Below are positions 15,317 to 24,376 of a stretch of 64,000 nucleotides of DNA, in pieces (positions within the stretch are counted from its first letter, which is position 1; every line of letters starts with the position of its first letter). Below the pieces are notes generated by a model, which saw only the letters and a list, made by a program, of their open reading frames with translations, did not search any database and was not told the origin of the DNA. The position numbers and the translations under genes were made by a program. This DNA is from Ruficoccus sp. ZRK36 (GTDB taxonomy: Bacteria > Verrucomicrobiota > Verrucomicrobiia > Opitutales > Cerasicoccaceae). The stretch spans positions 1,007,501-1,071,500 of the forward strand of contig NZ_CP080649.1 in the NCBI RefSeq assembly GCF_019603315.1, given 5' to 3'.

Positions 15317-15643
15317 GCCCGGGAAGGGAAATTGGAATTGGTTCCGATCCTTATTGGCGTCCTCATTTGATTGCTTGGTAAATGCTACTATCTCTCTATT
15401 TGTTACCGCTGCCACTTTTATTGGCTCTATGCGGAATATTTCCCTCGCTGCGGTCTTGAATGCGAAGGTGGTCAAGTTTGACATGGATCATGTCTATCGC
15501 CATGGTCGTAACCAAGTTGAACTTACATTACATTTTCCTTTTAAGGGGCTGACTGTTCGGACAGGAAAAATATGGCGCGTAGCTATTGGCAAAAAAACTT
15601 TTTTTGAGGGTTTTCGGCGGTGTTTGCGTTTAAGTAGGCATAG
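15317..15643. other. Intergenic region before cusC
   Basis: No convincing gene is seen between the ATPase and cusC. The only feature I can support is promoter P3 at its right end. A 97-codon open frame crosses the region but runs through the promoter and has no recognisable content. Confidence 0.5.
15605..15633 (+). promoter_or_regulatory. ECF-type promoter P3 (cusCBA operon)
   Basis: TGAGGG at 15605-15610 and CGTTTAA at 15627-15633, with the same spacing as P1, P2 and P4, preceded by a run of T. The cusC start at 15644 is 10 nt beyond the -10 element, leaving a leader of only a few bases. Confidence 0.75.
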
Positions 15644-16972
15644 ATGAATCCAAGCCGACGTAAGAAAATGCTGAAAATAGTATTGGGCCTGACCTTGAGT
15701 GTAGGGTTGATTAGCCCCCTGCTGGAGGCTGACGAAGCACCTTCAGACTCGCAGTTGTCGGGCCTGGAGAACTATCTGAGCCGGGCGATGGCCGCCAACC
15801 CTCAGTTGGATGCGTTTGAACGCCGCTATGAGGCCGCCATGCAGCGTATCCCACAGGCATCGGCCCTGCCCGATCCGATGTTTCAGGTGACGCACTTTGT
15901 GGAGTCGGTTCAGACACGGACCGGCCCCCAGGAAAATATCTTTATGCTCAGTCAGAAAATTCCCTGGTTTGGAAAATTGAGCAGCCGTGAAAACGCCGCC
16001 TCAGCCGAAGCGCAGGCTCTCTGGTTCGCCTACCAGAGCCAGCAACTAATGTTGGCACGCATGGTATCCCTGGCTTTTTACGAATACGGCTACACGGAGG
16101 AGGCCATTCGGATGACGCAGGAGAACCTGGAGCTTCTGCGCAACCTGGAGCCCATTGTGGAAGAAAAGGTAAGGGCCGGAGATGACATCAATGCGCTCCT
16201 GCGTCTGAAAGTGGAGACCGGAAAAATCGAGGACCGCCTGCAGTCTTTGCAGCAAAAGCGTGTGGGCCAGTCGGCCAAGCTGAGGGAACTCCTCGCTCTG
16301 CCCGGAACGGCCCTACTCCCCTGGCCGGAATGGGCAGCACCGGAAATTATCTCTCTGGACGGCCCTTCCCTCGTTGTGGCGATTGAAACCAACAACCCTG
16401 AACTGCAAATGCTCGAACGCAAGATTTCCAGCGCGGAGGCGCGCCGTGAAATTGCCCGCCTGGAAAGCTATCCGGATATCACCTTGGGCTTTAACTACAT
16501 CCAGACGGGGGACCCCGTCGTGAATCCGAACACGCCCGATGCCGGTCAAGACCCCTGGGGCTTTACGGTCGCGGTGAACCTCCCGATCTGGTTTGACAAG
16601 TACGACGCCGCCAAGGCTGAAGCCCTGGCCAACCAGCGCTCGTATGAAAGCGAGTACGACAACCGCTTCAATGCACTGCGTGCGGAATTATCCGCGAGCT
16701 TGGCGAGCCTCCATGATGCCAATCGTCGCCTCCAGCTTTACGGCAAAGATTTACTGGGGTTGGCCGAACAGGCCGTCGAAAACAGCCGATCCGGCTATGA
16801 AACGGGCCGTATCAGCATTCTTGACGTGATCGACAGCGAGCGCTCTCTGCTCGACCTCCAACTGCTTTACTGGCGTGCCGCCGCCGATGCCTGGCAGCAG
16901 CGCATTACCATTCAAACCCTGGCGAATCTGCCCATTTTAGGAACATTCCACGCAACTCAGAACGATGAATAA
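15644..16972 (+). CDS. cusC: Outer-membrane efflux channel (TolC family, CusC-like)
   Basis: A 442-aa TolC-family protein. A signal peptide (about 1-28, KIVLGLTLSVGLISPLLEA) precedes two tandem coiled-coil/strand repeats (about 60-250 and 255-435). Typical elements are LPDPMFQVTH, MLSQKIPWFGKLSSRENAAS and, in the second half, FTVAVNLPIWFDKYDAAKAE plus SRSGYETGRISILDVIDSER. It forms the outer-membrane exit of the CusCBA tripartite pump. The 3' end overlaps cusB by 8 nt. Confidence 0.92.
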   Translation: MNPSRRKKMLKIVLGLTLSVGLISPLLEADEAPSDSQLSGLENYLSRAMAANPQLDAFERRYEAAMQRIPQASALPDPMFQVTHFVESVQTRTGPQENIFMLSQKIPWFGKLSSRENAASAEAQALWFAYQSQQLMLARMVSLAFYEYGYTEEAIRMTQENLELLRNLEPIVEEKVRAGDDINALLRLKVETGKIEDRLQSLQQKRVGQSAKLRELLALPGTALLPWPEWAAPEIISLDGPSLVVAIETNNPELQMLERKISSAEARREIARLESYPDITLGFNYIQTGDPVVNPNTPDAGQDPWGFTVAVNLPIWFDKYDAAKAEALANQRSYESEYDNRFNALRAELSASLASLHDANRRLQLYGKDLLGLAEQAVENSRSGYETGRISILDVIDSERSLLDLQLLYWRAAADAWQQRITIQTLANLPILGTFHATQNDE

Positions 16973-18899
16973 AAAACTGATTTTAACCTTTGGGGGAGCG
17001 ACCGCAGCAGCCCTGATCGTCGGTATTGTTGTCGGACGGATTATTTCCGGTGGCACACCGGAACACGCTCCGGCCAGCGCCAGTCACGTCGTGACTGAAA
17101 CTGCTGATGTAGCTGAAAAGCCTACGATCTGGACCTGCTCGATGCACCCGCAGATTCGCCAGTCGGAGCCGGGTAAATGCCCGATTTGCGGGATGGATCT
17201 GATCCCGCTGGTCGAAGATGCCGGTGCCGAAGACGGGCCCCGCGTACTGAGCATGAGCGAATCCTCGCGCGCGCTGGCTGAGATTCAGACGGCACTGGTG
17301 CGCCAGGAATATCCCGAAGCGGACATTCGCCTGGTCGGCAAACTGGCCTACGACGAGACCCGGGAGAAGTCGCTGACCGCTCGGTTCCCCGCCCGCATCG
17401 ATGAGTTGTTCGTCAACTTCACGGGTATTCGTGTGGAGGCGGGGGATCACCTCGCCATGGTTTACAGCCCGGAGCTGCTGACGGCGCAGCGCGAGCTACT
17501 GACGGCTTACCGGGCCGACCCGGACAGCTCGATCACCCGTGCCGCCCGTGACAAATTACAGCTTTGGGACCTGCTCCCTGAGCAGATCGATGCCATCCTT
17601 GCCAGCGGCGAGGCCAAGGATCACTTTGAGCTGAAAGCTCCGATCAGCGGCGTGGTCGTCGCGAAGAACGTGAAGGAGGGCGATTATGTCAAGACGGGTG
17701 AACCGCTTTTCAAGATCGTGGATCTGAGCGAACTGTGGGCCTATCTGGACGCCTATGAGACGGACTTGCCCTGGCTGCGCTACGGGCAGGCAGTCTCCTT
17801 CACCGCCGAGGCGATTCCGGGAGAGACCTTTGAGGGGCAGATTGCGTTCATCGAACCCGAGGTTGACCATAAGACGCGCACGATTCCGGTGCGGGTCAAT
17901 GTGCCCAACCCGGACGGACGCCTAAAGCCTGGCATGTTTGTGCGTGCCGTGGTCAAATCCCGCCTCGCCGAAGACGGCAAGGTCTATGCGCCGGAGTTCG
18001 CCGGGAAGTGGATCAGCCCGATGCACCCGGAAGTGGTTAAAGACGGCCCCGGCCAGTGCGACATCTGCGGCATGGACCTTGTTCCCGCAGAACAGCTCGG
18101 CTATGTGGACAACGCCACCGAATCCGCACCCCTCGTCGTTCCGGCCTCCGCCGTACTTCGCACCGGCAAGCGTGCCGTTGTTTACGTGGAGAAACCGAAT
18201 ACGCAACGCCCCACCTACGAGGGTCGTGAGATCGTGCTCGGTCCGCGCGCCGGTGACAACTACGTCGTCGTCGCCGGGCTGGATGCCGGGGAGCGGGTGG
18301 TCACCAACGGAGCCTTCAAGATCGACAGCGCCCTGCAAATTCAGGCCAAACCGAGTATGATGAACCCGGAAGGGGGCGGCCCCATGCCCGGCCATAACCA
18401 CGGAGGCTCGGCACCGGCACCGACAACTGGCGACAGCGGAGCTTCCGCTCACGCCGGGATGGTGATGCTGGAAATCCCTGCCGATCAGCTGCCCGCTCTA
18501 ATGGAGCCCTATCTGAAGATGCAGGATGCGCTTGCTTCCGACGAGCTGGACGCCGCCAAAGCGCAGGCCAAGGCGATGATGTCCATCACCGGACACAGTG
18601 GCAGCCTGCCGGAGTTGTTGCATGACATGCTTGCCGCCGAAACGCTGGATGCCTTCCGCGTACCCTTCTTTGAAAAGCTCTCGCATGCCTTTATCGCAGC
18701 AGCCCAGAAAAGCCCCCAGACTCTGAAGCAGCCCCTGCTCGTGATGCATTGCCCGATGGCGAACAACAACGCTGGGGCCGAATGGCTGCAAGCCGCCGAA
18801 CCGCTGCGCAATCCGTACTTCGGATCAGCCATGCTGAGCTGTGGCGAAGTGAAGGCAACGATCGAGAATAACGCCCAGGACCACTCCGGCCATGAGTAA
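16965..18899 (+). CDS. cusB: RND periplasmic adaptor (CusB-like) with HMBD and DUF3347 domains
   Basis: A 644-aa membrane-fusion protein. An N-terminal anchor (about 5-28) is followed by a heavy-metal-binding domain (about 55-82, TCSMHPQIRQSEPGKCPICG), then the adaptor core: barrel-sandwich (FPARIDELFVNFTGIRVEAG), helical hairpin and beta barrel (KTGEPLFKIVDLSELWAYLD). A second HMBD near 348-375 has lost its first Cys (WISPMHPE). A C-terminal DUF3347 domain (about 502-642) ends in HCPMANNN and NPYFGSAMLSCGE, the same signature as the separate 180-aa protein at the end of the operon. It links CusA to CusC and probably loads metal. Confidence 0.92.
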   Translation: MNKKLILTFGGATAAALIVGIVVGRIISGGTPEHAPASASHVVTETADVAEKPTIWTCSMHPQIRQSEPGKCPICGMDLIPLVEDAGAEDGPRVLSMSESSRALAEIQTALVRQEYPEADIRLVGKLAYDETREKSLTARFPARIDELFVNFTGIRVEAGDHLAMVYSPELLTAQRELLTAYRADPDSSITRAARDKLQLWDLLPEQIDAILASGEAKDHFELKAPISGVVVAKNVKEGDYVKTGEPLFKIVDLSELWAYLDAYETDLPWLRYGQAVSFTAEAIPGETFEGQIAFIEPEVDHKTRTIPVRVNVPNPDGRLKPGMFVRAVVKSRLAEDGKVYAPEFAGKWISPMHPEVVKDGPGQCDICGMDLVPAEQLGYVDNATESAPLVVPASAVLRTGKRAVVYVEKPNTQRPTYEGREIVLGPRAGDNYVVVAGLDAGERVVTNGAFKIDSALQIQAKPSMMNPEGGGPMPGHNHGGSAPAPTTGDSGASAHAGMVMLEIPADQLPALMEPYLKMQDALASDELDAAKAQAKAMMSITGHSGSLPELLHDMLAAETLDAFRVPFFEKLSHAFIAAAQKSPQTLKQPLLVMHCPMANNNAGAEWLQAAEPLRNPYFGSAMLSCGEVKATIENNAQDHSGHE

Positions 18900-21800
18900 G
18901 AACACCTCTTTCAATCCCATCAACAGCCTGATCCGGTTTTGCCTGGAGAACAAGCTGGTCGTCATTCTATTCACCGTGGTCCTTATCCTGTGGGGCGTGG
19001 CCGTGGCGCCCTTTGACTGGGAGTCAGACATCCTGCCGCGCGACCCCGTCCCGGTGGATGCCATCCCCGATATCGGGGAGAACCAGCAAATCGTTTTCAC
19101 CGAGTGGATGGGCCGCTCGCCGCAGGACATTGAGGACCAGATCACCTATCCGCTAACGACCGCCTTGCTCGGGCTGCCCGAGGTCAAGACGATCCGCAGC
19201 TATTCGATGTTCGGCTTCTCCTCGATCTACATCATCTTCAAGGAGGACGCGGAGTTCTACTGGACGCGGAGCCGCATCCTGGAAAAGCTCAACAGCTTGC
19301 CCTCCGGCACCCTGCCGCAGGGGGTCTCGCCTCAGCTTGGGCCCGACGCCACCGCGCTAGGGCAGGTCTTCTGGTACACACTTGAGGGCCGCACCCCGGA
19401 CGGTAAGCCTGCGGGCGGTTGGGACCCGGAGGAGTTGCGCAGTGTTCAGGACTGGTACGTCCGCTACGCGCTTCAGGGCGTGGACGGCGTGGCCGAGGTG
19501 GCTTCTATCGGCGGGTATGTCAAAGAATATCAGGTGGACGTCGATCCCGACGCTTTGCGCACCTATAACATTTCGCTTCAGGAGGTTTTTGATGCCGTAC
19601 GTGGCAGCAACCTTGATGTGGGCGCGCGCACGATTGAAATCAACGCGGCTGAATACGTCATCCGTGGCCTCGGGTTTATCAAGAATCTGGACGACCTGCG
19701 CAAAACCGTCATCACGCAGCGGGATAATGTCCCGATCACGCTGGAGCAGGTGGCCGAGATCGAATACGGCCCGGCTCTGCGGCGGGGCGCGCTCGACAAA
19801 GCGGGCGCGGATGCCGTGGGCGGTGTTGTTGTCACGCGTTTTGGAGAAAACCCGTTGGCGGTGATCAAGCGCGTCAAGGACAAGATTAAAGACATCTCAC
19901 CGGGTCTGCCGAAAAAGACCCTCGCCGATGGTACCGTGAGTCAGGTGGAGATCGTTCCCTTCTACGACCGCTCCGGCCTGATCAGCGAAACGCTCGGGAC
20001 GCTGGAAGATGCCGTCCGCCAACAGATTCTTGTCACGATTATCGTCGTCGTGCTCATGGTGCTACACCTGCGAAGCGCCGCGCTGATTTCCGGCGTGCTT
20101 CCGCTTGCTGTGCTTTTCGCCTTCATCGGGATGAAGCTCTTTGGCGTGGACGCCAACGTTGTCGCTCTCTCCGGGATCGCTATCGCCATCGGGACAATTG
20201 TGGACATGGGGGTGGTGCTCATCGAAAACATCCTCAAACACCTCGACGACGCGCCCCCCGATGAGAACCGCCTGGAGGTCGTTTATCGAGCGTGCGCCGA
20301 GGTTGGCAGCGCGGTGGTAACCGCCGTCTTGACGACCGTGATCAGCTTCCTGCCGGTCTTTACCATGGAGGCCGCCGAGGGCAAGCTGTTCCGCCCCCTG
20401 GCCTATACCAAGACGTTCGCGCTGATCGGTTCAATCGTGGTGGCACTGACGATTATCCCGCCGCTGGCGCACTGGTTCATCGCCGGGCGCTATAAATCAG
20501 CGTGGTCAAAGTATGGCCTCTGGGGCGGTATTGGTGTGATCGGCTTGCTGGGGGGGCTGCTGGTCAGTTGGTTCCCCTGGTGGCTGGGGCTGCTGATGGT
20601 CGCCATCGCCGTCTTCCACCTGGCAGGGGCAGCCATACCGGAAAAGGTGCGAAAAGGCATTTTATTCGTCTTCAACTTCATCGTGGCTGTCCTCGTTGCA
20701 CTGGGGCTGGCTGCGGACTGGAAGCCGCTGGGGCCCGAGCAGCACCTGCACAACATTCTCTTTGTCCTGATCGTAGTGGGTGGCCTGCTGGGTTTCTTCA
20801 TGCTCTTTATCAAGTTTTACGCACGCATGCTGGCCTTCCTCTTACGGTTCAAGGCGGCTTTTATCGCCCTGAGTTGCGGGATCATCGTCTTCGGGTTCAC
20901 GGCCTGGATGGGGTGGGGCAAGGTCTTTGGATGGTTGCCGGAATCTATCCGCGAGTCCAGGCCCTACGTGGCGATGGCTCATGCCGTGCCCGGCCTGGGT
21001 AAGGAGTTCATGCCTGCGCTGGATGAGGGCTCTTACCTGCTCATGCCCACCACGATGCCGCACGCCTCTATCGGCGAAGTCATGGATGTGCTCAGCAAGC
21101 AGGACATGGCCATCAGCGCCATCCCTGAAGTCGAGAGCGCGGTGGGGAAGTTGGGGCGTGTCGAAAGTCCGCTCGACCCTGCGCCGATCTCCATGATCGA
21201 GACCATTATCTCCTACAAGTCCGAGTATATCACCGACGAGAACGGGCGCATCCTCACCTTCGCCTACGACAAGGGCGCCGGAGCCTTCAAGCGCGACGAG
21301 GCGGGGGAGTTGATCCCGGACAAAGACGGGCGGCCTTACCGCCAGTGGCGTGACAATATCAAGAGCCCTGATGATATTTGGGAAGAGATCGTCAAGGCCG
21401 CGACGATTCCGGGCACAACTTCGGCCCCCAAACTTCAGCCCATCGCCGCGCGCATCGTCATGCTCCAGAGCGGCATGCGCGCCCCCATGGGCCTGAAGGT
21501 CTTCGGCCCGGACCTGGAGACGCTGGAGAAGGTTGCCCTGGAGATTGAGGGCTATCTCAAGCAGGTGCCTTCCATCAAGGCCGAGGCTGTGCTGGCCGAC
21601 CGTATCGTGGGTAAGCCCTATCTGGAGATCGACATCAATCGAGACGCCATCGCCCGCTACGGCATCAAAATCAAAACCGTGCAGGATGTGATCGAGGTCG
21701 CCATCGGTGGTAAGCCGATCACTCAGACGGTCGAGGGGCGCGAGCGCTACCCGGTGCGCGTGCGCTATATGCGAGAACTTCGCGACACCATAGAATCCAT

Positions 21801-22674
21801 TGAGGACATCCTCGTCGCCGCTCCGGATGGGACCCAGATTCCGCTGCGTGAGCTGGCGAGTATCGACTACGTGCGCGGCCCGCAGGTTATCAAGAGTGAA
21901 GACACCTTCCTGGTCGGCTATGTCATCTTCGACAAACGCGAGGGCTACGCGGAGGTGGAAGTCGTCGAGCAGGCGCAGCAGTTTCTTCAGGATAAAATCG
22001 ACAGCGGCGAGTTGGTCATCCCTGCCGGGGTCAGTTACAAGTTCACGGGCAGTTACGAAAATCAGGTGCGCGCCGAGAAGAAGCTCCGCATCGTTTTGCC
22101 CATCGCTCTCTTCGCGATCTGGCTGATCCTCTACTTCCAGTTCAAGCGCATATCGACGACGCTGCTGGTCTTCTCGGGGATTCTTTTCGCCTGGTCCGGT
22201 GGCTTCATCCTGATCTGGCTGTACGGCCAGCCCTGGTTCCTGGACTTCAGCCTTTTCGGACATAACCTGCGGGAGCTGTTCCAGATGGGCACGATCAACC
22301 TCAGCGTGGCCGTGTGGGTGGGATTCCTCGCGCTCTTCGGTATCGCCACGGATAACGGCGTCATTGTCTGCACCTACCTTCAGCAAATTTTCCGGGAAAA
22401 GAACCCGAAAACACTGGAGGAAATTCGTGCTGCTACCGTCGAGGCAGGTGACCGCCGCGTGCGACCGGCCATGATGACCAGCGCCACCACTATTCTCGCG
22501 CTCCTACCGGTGCTCACCTCTGTCGGACGCGGTTCAGACATTATGGTGCCGATGGCGATCCCCTCCTTCGGCGGTATGCTGCTGGCGATCCTTACCATCT
22601 TCGTTGTGCCCGTCCTTTACTGCGGACTGGCCGAGATTTCCCACACCTTAAAACGCAAATCAAAACAATCATGA
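18892..22674 (+). CDS. cusA: Heavy-metal RND transporter, CusA/HME type, extra long
   Basis: A 1260-aa inner-membrane proton antiporter that expels Cu+/Ag+ through CusB and CusC. Signatures seen are DIGENQQIVFTEWMGRSPQD, GVSPQLGPDATALGQVFWY and, in TM4, AIAIGTIVDMGVVLIEN, which fits the monovalent-metal HME subgroup. SYLLMPTTMPHASIGEVM and APISMIETI carry Met residues at the places of the CusA metal-binding methionines. It is about 200 residues longer than E. coli CusA. Extra hydrophobic segments occur at about 545-640 and a charged insert around 780-830 (ENGRILTFAYDKGAGAFKRD). The start overlaps cusB by 8 nt. Confidence 0.94.
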   Translation: MSKNTSFNPINSLIRFCLENKLVVILFTVVLILWGVAVAPFDWESDILPRDPVPVDAIPDIGENQQIVFTEWMGRSPQDIEDQITYPLTTALLGLPEVKTIRSYSMFGFSSIYIIFKEDAEFYWTRSRILEKLNSLPSGTLPQGVSPQLGPDATALGQVFWYTLEGRTPDGKPAGGWDPEELRSVQDWYVRYALQGVDGVAEVASIGGYVKEYQVDVDPDALRTYNISLQEVFDAVRGSNLDVGARTIEINAAEYVIRGLGFIKNLDDLRKTVITQRDNVPITLEQVAEIEYGPALRRGALDKAGADAVGGVVVTRFGENPLAVIKRVKDKIKDISPGLPKKTLADGTVSQVEIVPFYDRSGLISETLGTLEDAVRQQILVTIIVVVLMVLHLRSAALISGVLPLAVLFAFIGMKLFGVDANVVALSGIAIAIGTIVDMGVVLIENILKHLDDAPPDENRLEVVYRACAEVGSAVVTAVLTTVISFLPVFTMEAAEGKLFRPLAYTKTFALIGSIVVALTIIPPLAHWFIAGRYKSAWSKYGLWGGIGVIGLLGGLLVSWFPWWLGLLMVAIAVFHLAGAAIPEKVRKGILFVFNFIVAVLVALGLAADWKPLGPEQHLHNILFVLIVVGGLLGFFMLFIKFYARMLAFLLRFKAAFIALSCGIIVFGFTAWMGWGKVFGWLPESIRESRPYVAMAHAVPGLGKEFMPALDEGSYLLMPTTMPHASIGEVMDVLSKQDMAISAIPEVESAVGKLGRVESPLDPAPISMIETIISYKSEYITDENGRILTFAYDKGAGAFKRDEAGELIPDKDGRPYRQWRDNIKSPDDIWEEIVKAATIPGTTSAPKLQPIAARIVMLQSGMRAPMGLKVFGPDLETLEKVALEIEGYLKQVPSIKAEAVLADRIVGKPYLEIDINRDAIARYGIKIKTVQDVIEVAIGGKPITQTVEGRERYPVRVRYMRELRDTIESIEDILVAAPDGTQIPLRELASIDYVRGPQVIKSEDTFLVGYVIFDKREGYAEVEVVEQAQQFLQDKIDSGELVIPAGVSYKFTGSYENQVRAEKKLRIVLPIALFAIWLILYFQFKRISTTLLVFSGILFAWSGGFILIWLYGQPWFLDFSLFGHNLRELFQMGTINLSVAVWVGFLALFGIATDNGVIVCTYLQQIFREKNPKTLEEIRAATVEAGDRRVRPAMMTSATTILALLPVLTSVGRGSDIMVPMAIPSFGGMLLAILTIFVVPVLYCGLAEISHTLKRKSKQS

Positions 22675-23213
22675 AAATCAGAAATATCCTGGCCCTCGGG
22701 CTTTCCCTCCTGTTAACGAATCTGCTCCACGCGCACGATGAAGCCTTCAAGCCGGACTTTGTCAGTGGACTTGTCCCCGGCTACCTGAGCATCGAAAAAG
22801 GCCTCGTGGCGGACGACCTCCCGGCGGCCCAAAAAGGAGCCCAGAGCTTTCTCGTCGCCATGGGTCAAGCTCCCGAAGGAAGCAAACGTATTGAACGGAC
22901 CAATGAGAACCTCAGCACGCCTGCTAAAGCTATTGCCGAGGCGAAGGATCTCGCCGCCGCCCGCGAAGCGTTCCAGAGCCTTTCGGACAAGATGGAAGGC
23001 CTGATCATGCACGTCGGTGTGACCGGTGATACCCGCCTCTACCTGCTTCACTGCCCGATGGCTCTCGGCGGCAAGGGCGCCAACTGGATCCAGGCCGACA
23101 AGAGCGTGGCCAACCCTTATTTCGGCATGAAGATGCTGCGTTGCGGCAGCGTCCAGAAACAACTCGCCGGTGAAACCTCTGATATGCACGGCCATTCCGA
23201 GCATAATCATTAG
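22671..23213 (+). CDS. Secreted DUF3347 metal-binding protein
   Basis: A 180-aa protein with a signal peptide (LALGLSLLLTNLLHAHD), then a helical DUF3347 domain. LLHCPMALGGKGANWIQ and NPYFGMKMLRCG provide His, Cys and Met ligands, and the C terminus is His-rich (DMHGHSEHNH). The domain is the same as the C-terminal domain of the CusB-like protein, so this may be a separate periplasmic metal carrier feeding the pump, comparable in role to CusF. The start overlaps the cusA stop as ATGA. A terminator closes the operon. Confidence 0.88.
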   Translation: MKIRNILALGLSLLLTNLLHAHDEAFKPDFVSGLVPGYLSIEKGLVADDLPAAQKGAQSFLVAMGQAPEGSKRIERTNENLSTPAKAIAEAKDLAAAREAFQSLSDKMEGLIMHVGVTGDTRLYLLHCPMALGGKGANWIQADKSVANPYFGMKMLRCGSVQKQLAGETSDMHGHSEHNH

Positions 23214-23236
23214 AAAAGCATAGTAGCATAATTATA

Positions 23237-23278
23237 AAAGCCGTCCGAGCCTACCAGACCGGGCGGCTTTTTTTTTAT
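23237..23278 (+). terminator. Terminator of the cus operon
   Basis: AAAGCCGTCCG pairs with CGGGCGGCTTT (one mismatch pair), followed by a long T run. It lies 24 nt after the DUF3347 stop codon. Confidence 0.85.
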
Positions 23279-23386
23279 CTGCTATGGATGCAAAAATATA
23301 GCTCCATCATCACGATATAACCCACCAAATCATCGATTGACTGGGTGTAAAAACAATAATCACCGATTCAATTGTGCCCTCTTTAA

Positions 23387-24151
23387 TCACGGGTAGTCGC
23401 GTTTGCTCTTGGCGGTCTTCAGACCGATGCTCTGATCACAACGCAAACCGGTCGTTTTGTCGATGGGTCGCGACTGGCTGACATAGAAAGCCAGGTTACT
23501 TTTGGCCCGAGTGACGAAGTAGGCACCGGCCTGATGCATGCGGTGCAGCCGTGCGAAATCGACGTAGCCACGGTCCATGACGTAGATGCTTCCGGGTTCG
23601 AAAGCGATGTCGTCGAGGATGTTCACGTCGTGGACGCTTCCGTCTGTAATGCTTATGAATACAGGGATGGAGCCCTTCAAGTCCATCAGCGTGTGCAGCT
23701 TGATAGCCGCCTTGGTCTGGCGGAAATGAGCCCACGGAAACAGGGTCAGACACAGATCGATGGTCGAGGCGTCCAACGCGTAAACCATCTCGTCGATGTC
23801 CAAGCCGTGGCTGTCGCCAGAGTAAAGCCGTCGCGCTCGTCGAATCAAAACTTGAGCAAGTTCGGCATACACGCGCCAGTCCCGATGCTCGTTGGCGTAA
23901 GCCAGATTGGTGCGCGTAATGTTGCCTCGGAACCCCATCGCGTAAAGATGCCGACACCCGCTCAGGCACGCTTCGATATCCCGCAAACTCTCGCGAAAAG
24001 TCATCTGTGCAAACGCCATCGAAAGAAACTGATCCCGCGCCGAAAAGCCCCGACTCTCTCGCGGCATCGAGTACCGAGCAACACAACGCGTCAGCTCGGT
24101 CGGATCCAGAACATCCATCACTTGGGAAAAAATCGTACGGCCTTCGTTCAT
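23387..24151 (-). pseudogene. Truncated IS4-family transposase
   Basis: 254 codons of an IS4-type transposase with N-terminal DUF4372 domain (MNEGRTIFSQVMDVLDPTEL). The first catalytic Asp (VYALDAST) and the second (YVMDRGYVDF) are present. The frame stops at SKRDYP, before the C-terminal Y-R-E-K box, so the third acidic residue and about a third of the protein are missing and it cannot be active. I found no clear terminal inverted repeats. It was inserted between the cus operon and the CxxC-protein gene. Confidence 0.85.
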
Positions 24152-24297
24152 CCCTTATTGAGAATGAACCCACCCAAACACCGCCAGTCGTTTCAAATGC
24201 AGGACACCCTGCATTTTGCATAACCAACAGAACAACTAGAACTTATGAATCCTCAAGCCGCTCTTAACTGGACACCAGTGCGTTTTTATAAAAAATT

Positions 24298-24326
24298 TGA
24301 GGGTTATGCTTACGTAATGCGTTTAA
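24298..24326 (+). promoter_or_regulatory. ECF-type promoter P4 (CxxC protein)
   Basis: TGAGGG at 24298-24303 and CGTTTAA at 24320-24326, again 16 nt apart and preceded by an AT-rich stretch. It ties the gene at 24377 to the metal regulon although a transposase remnant lies between it and the cus operon. Confidence 0.72.
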
Positions 24327-24376
24327 TTATATGAATGCGAAATACCGCTTTCAAAACTATAAATAATAGAACAAAC

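Noticed and set aside
15354-15647. 97-codon ORF between the ATPase and cusC
   Set aside because: It uses a TTG start, runs through the ECF promoter P3 and shows no recognisable protein features.
20842-22386. 514-codon ORF on the minus strand
   Set aside because: Antisense of cusA in a GC-rich frame, very rich in Asp, His and Arg with no domain.
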